Part shown: piece by piece, positions 63,097 to 64,000 of the stretch | Position numbering within the stretch: the stretch's first letter is position 1 | Layout: every line of letters begins with the position of its first letter | From: DASWIG01 sp965371445 | GTDB taxonomy: Bacteria > Acidobacteriota > Thermoanaerobaculia > Multivoradales > J023 | Direction of reading: 5' to 3' | Assembly: GCA_965371445.1 (NCBI GenBank) | Contig: CBDUYN010000001.1 | Span: forward strand, 62,001 to 126,000 | Length of the DNA stretch: 64,000 bases | The notes under the pieces: generated by a model | What the model was told of the DNA's origin: nothing | Seen by the model: only the letters and a program-made list of their open reading frames with translations | The model's database searches: none | Made by a program: the position numbers and the translations under genes

Positions 63097-64000
63097 ATGA
63101 AACAAGCGCTGACCACTATGATTGTCGTCGCGGCCCTGAGCGTCGCTCCTGCCTACACGACGCCTCTCGGTAGCGAAGTCGACCTCTCCCCGGCGAGCTG
63201 GGGACCGGGCGAGCTTCAAAAGTACGACGAGCTCCTCCAGAAGACCCGTCGTGCCCACCCCCGCGGCGCCGGCCGGCGCGGCGTGGTCGTGGGCACCACC
63301 GGCGCCCCGGCGGTGCGTGCCGGTCTCGAGGCGCTCAAGCAGGGCGGGAGCGCCGCCGACGCGGCCATCGTCACCGCGCTGACCCAGGTCACCCTGGCGG
63401 CCGGCTGCTGGGTGAGCTTCGCCGGCAAATGGGTCATGGTCTACTACGAGGCCGAAACGGGACAAGTCCACGCCCTCGACGGCGGCTTCAACACCGTCAC
63501 GCGGGAGAGCGATCCGCTCTCGATCCCGCCCTTCGGCGAGCCGAGCGGCCGGACGGCGCTGGTACCGGGTTTCATGGCCGGGATCAAAGCCACCCACGAG
63601 CGCTTCGGCAAGCTCCCCTGGGCGTCGCTCTTCGAGCCGGCGATCTACTACGCCGAGGAAGGCTTCGAAATCTATCCGCTGCTGGGAAACCTGATCCGCT
63701 ACCGGGGGGACGTCCTGACCCGCCTGCCGGAAGCCCAGGCCATTTTCACCCACCCCGAGGAGGATCGTCTCTACAAGACGCACGACCCTTTCCGCCAGCC
63801 GCAGCTCGCCGCTACCCTGCGCCGTGTCGCCGAGCGCGGCGCCCGGGACATGTACAGCGGCCGCTGGGCCCGGCGGTTCGTGCAGGCGGTGCGCGCCGAA
63901 GGGGGCAACGTGACGATGGCCGACATGCGAGCCTACGAGCCCCTCTGGACTGAGCCCGAGCGAGGTTTCTACCGCGGCTACGAGATCGTCGGTCCGGGCG
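63097..64000 (+). CDS. ggt: Gamma-glutamyltransferase (3' end outside window)
   Basis: 301 codons are visible from ATG 63097 (AGAGGAGG nine bases upstream), with a signal peptide (MIVVAALSVAPAYT). The typical start VVVGTTGAPAVRAGLEALKQ is followed by GGSAADAAIVTALTQ and LDGGFNTV, and VPGFMAGIKATHERFG. The catalytic Thr of the small subunit lies beyond the window edge. Periplasmic GGT cleaves the gamma-glutamyl bond of glutathione and transfers it to amino acids or water. Confidence 0.9.
   Translation, partial: MKQALTTMIVVAALSVAPAYTTPLGSEVDLSPASWGPGELQKYDELLQKTRRAHPRGAGRRGVVVGTTGAPAVRAGLEALKQGGSAADAAIVTALTQVTLAAGCWVSFAGKWVMVYYEAETGQVHALDGGFNTVTRESDPLSIPPFGEPSGRTALVPGFMAGIKATHERFGKLPWASLFEPAIYYAEEGFEIYPLLGNLIRYRGDVLTRLPEAQAIFTHPEEDRLYKTHDPFRQPQLAATLRRVAERGARDMYSGRWARRFVQAVRAEGGNVTMADMRAYEPLWTEPERGFYRGYEIVGPG

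Overview
The window is a GC-rich (roughly two-thirds G+C, by eye), gene-dense stretch of a chromosome from a diderm (Gram-negative-type) bacterium. Evidence for an outer membrane is a Tol-Pal cluster, LptE, an AlgI/AlgX-type polysaccharide acetylation pair, an outer-membrane efflux lipoprotein and many lipoboxes. The sigma factor/Ser-Thr kinase operon, the octaheme hydroxylamine-oxidoreductase-like cytochrome, the cysteine-rich secreted protease, the hopanoid gene and the GTG/TTG starts fit Acidobacteriota (for example the Thermoanaerobaculia) or a related soil or sediment lineage. That assignment is inference.

Layout. 0-11.4 kb is housekeeping: the end of tolB, pal, cpoB, rpsT; then on the minus strand lptE, a transglutaminase-like protein, nusB, ribH, tRNA-Pro, a MerR regulator, an HU/IHF protein, der and a lipoprotein; then tRNA-Leu, comM and arfB. 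11.5-17.5 kb holds an M14-like peptidase, a wrecked sensor kinase, an octaheme cytochrome, murA and an aldo/keto reductase. 17.6-28.8 kb is an accessory block: a divergent sigma factor/anti-sigma pair facing a minus-strand operon of a TPR-CHAT (caspase-like) lipoprotein, an unrecognised protein, a secreted trypsin, a lipoprotein and a second trypsin-like protease, followed by a glycosyltransferase. Two of its genes carry disabling lesions. 29-38 kb is an envelope/exopolysaccharide run: a propeller-LamG lipoprotein, AlgI-like acyltransferase, AlgX/J-like protein, cytosolic-PLA2-like lipase, single-HKD phospholipase D and a flippase.

38-43 kb is a scrapyard of mobile or prophage-derived material: small basic proteins, a DUF2188 protein, a phage portal remnant, an HNH nuclease broken by one in-frame TAG next to a small partner gene, two inverted pieces of a metallophosphoesterase, and an AAA/DUF4143 ATPase behind a perfect 34-bp palindrome. 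43-54 kb holds a large fungalysin-like protease with Cys-rich tail, a GNAT enzyme, hemF, a frameshifted metzincin, an IPTL-CTERM protein and a duplicated lipoprotein. 54-64 kb returns to ordered genes: uup, a sigma factor/kinase operon, an efflux lipoprotein with threonine aldolase, hpnA behind a squalene-cyclase fragment, and the start of ggt.

Two themes stand out. First, many accessory genes are broken by a single stop, a frameshift or an internal deletion, so either this part of the chromosome is decaying or the assembly contains errors. Second, short GC-rich repeats are scattered through the window; one of them sits in frame inside the essential GTPase gene der as a 2 x 11-residue repeat.
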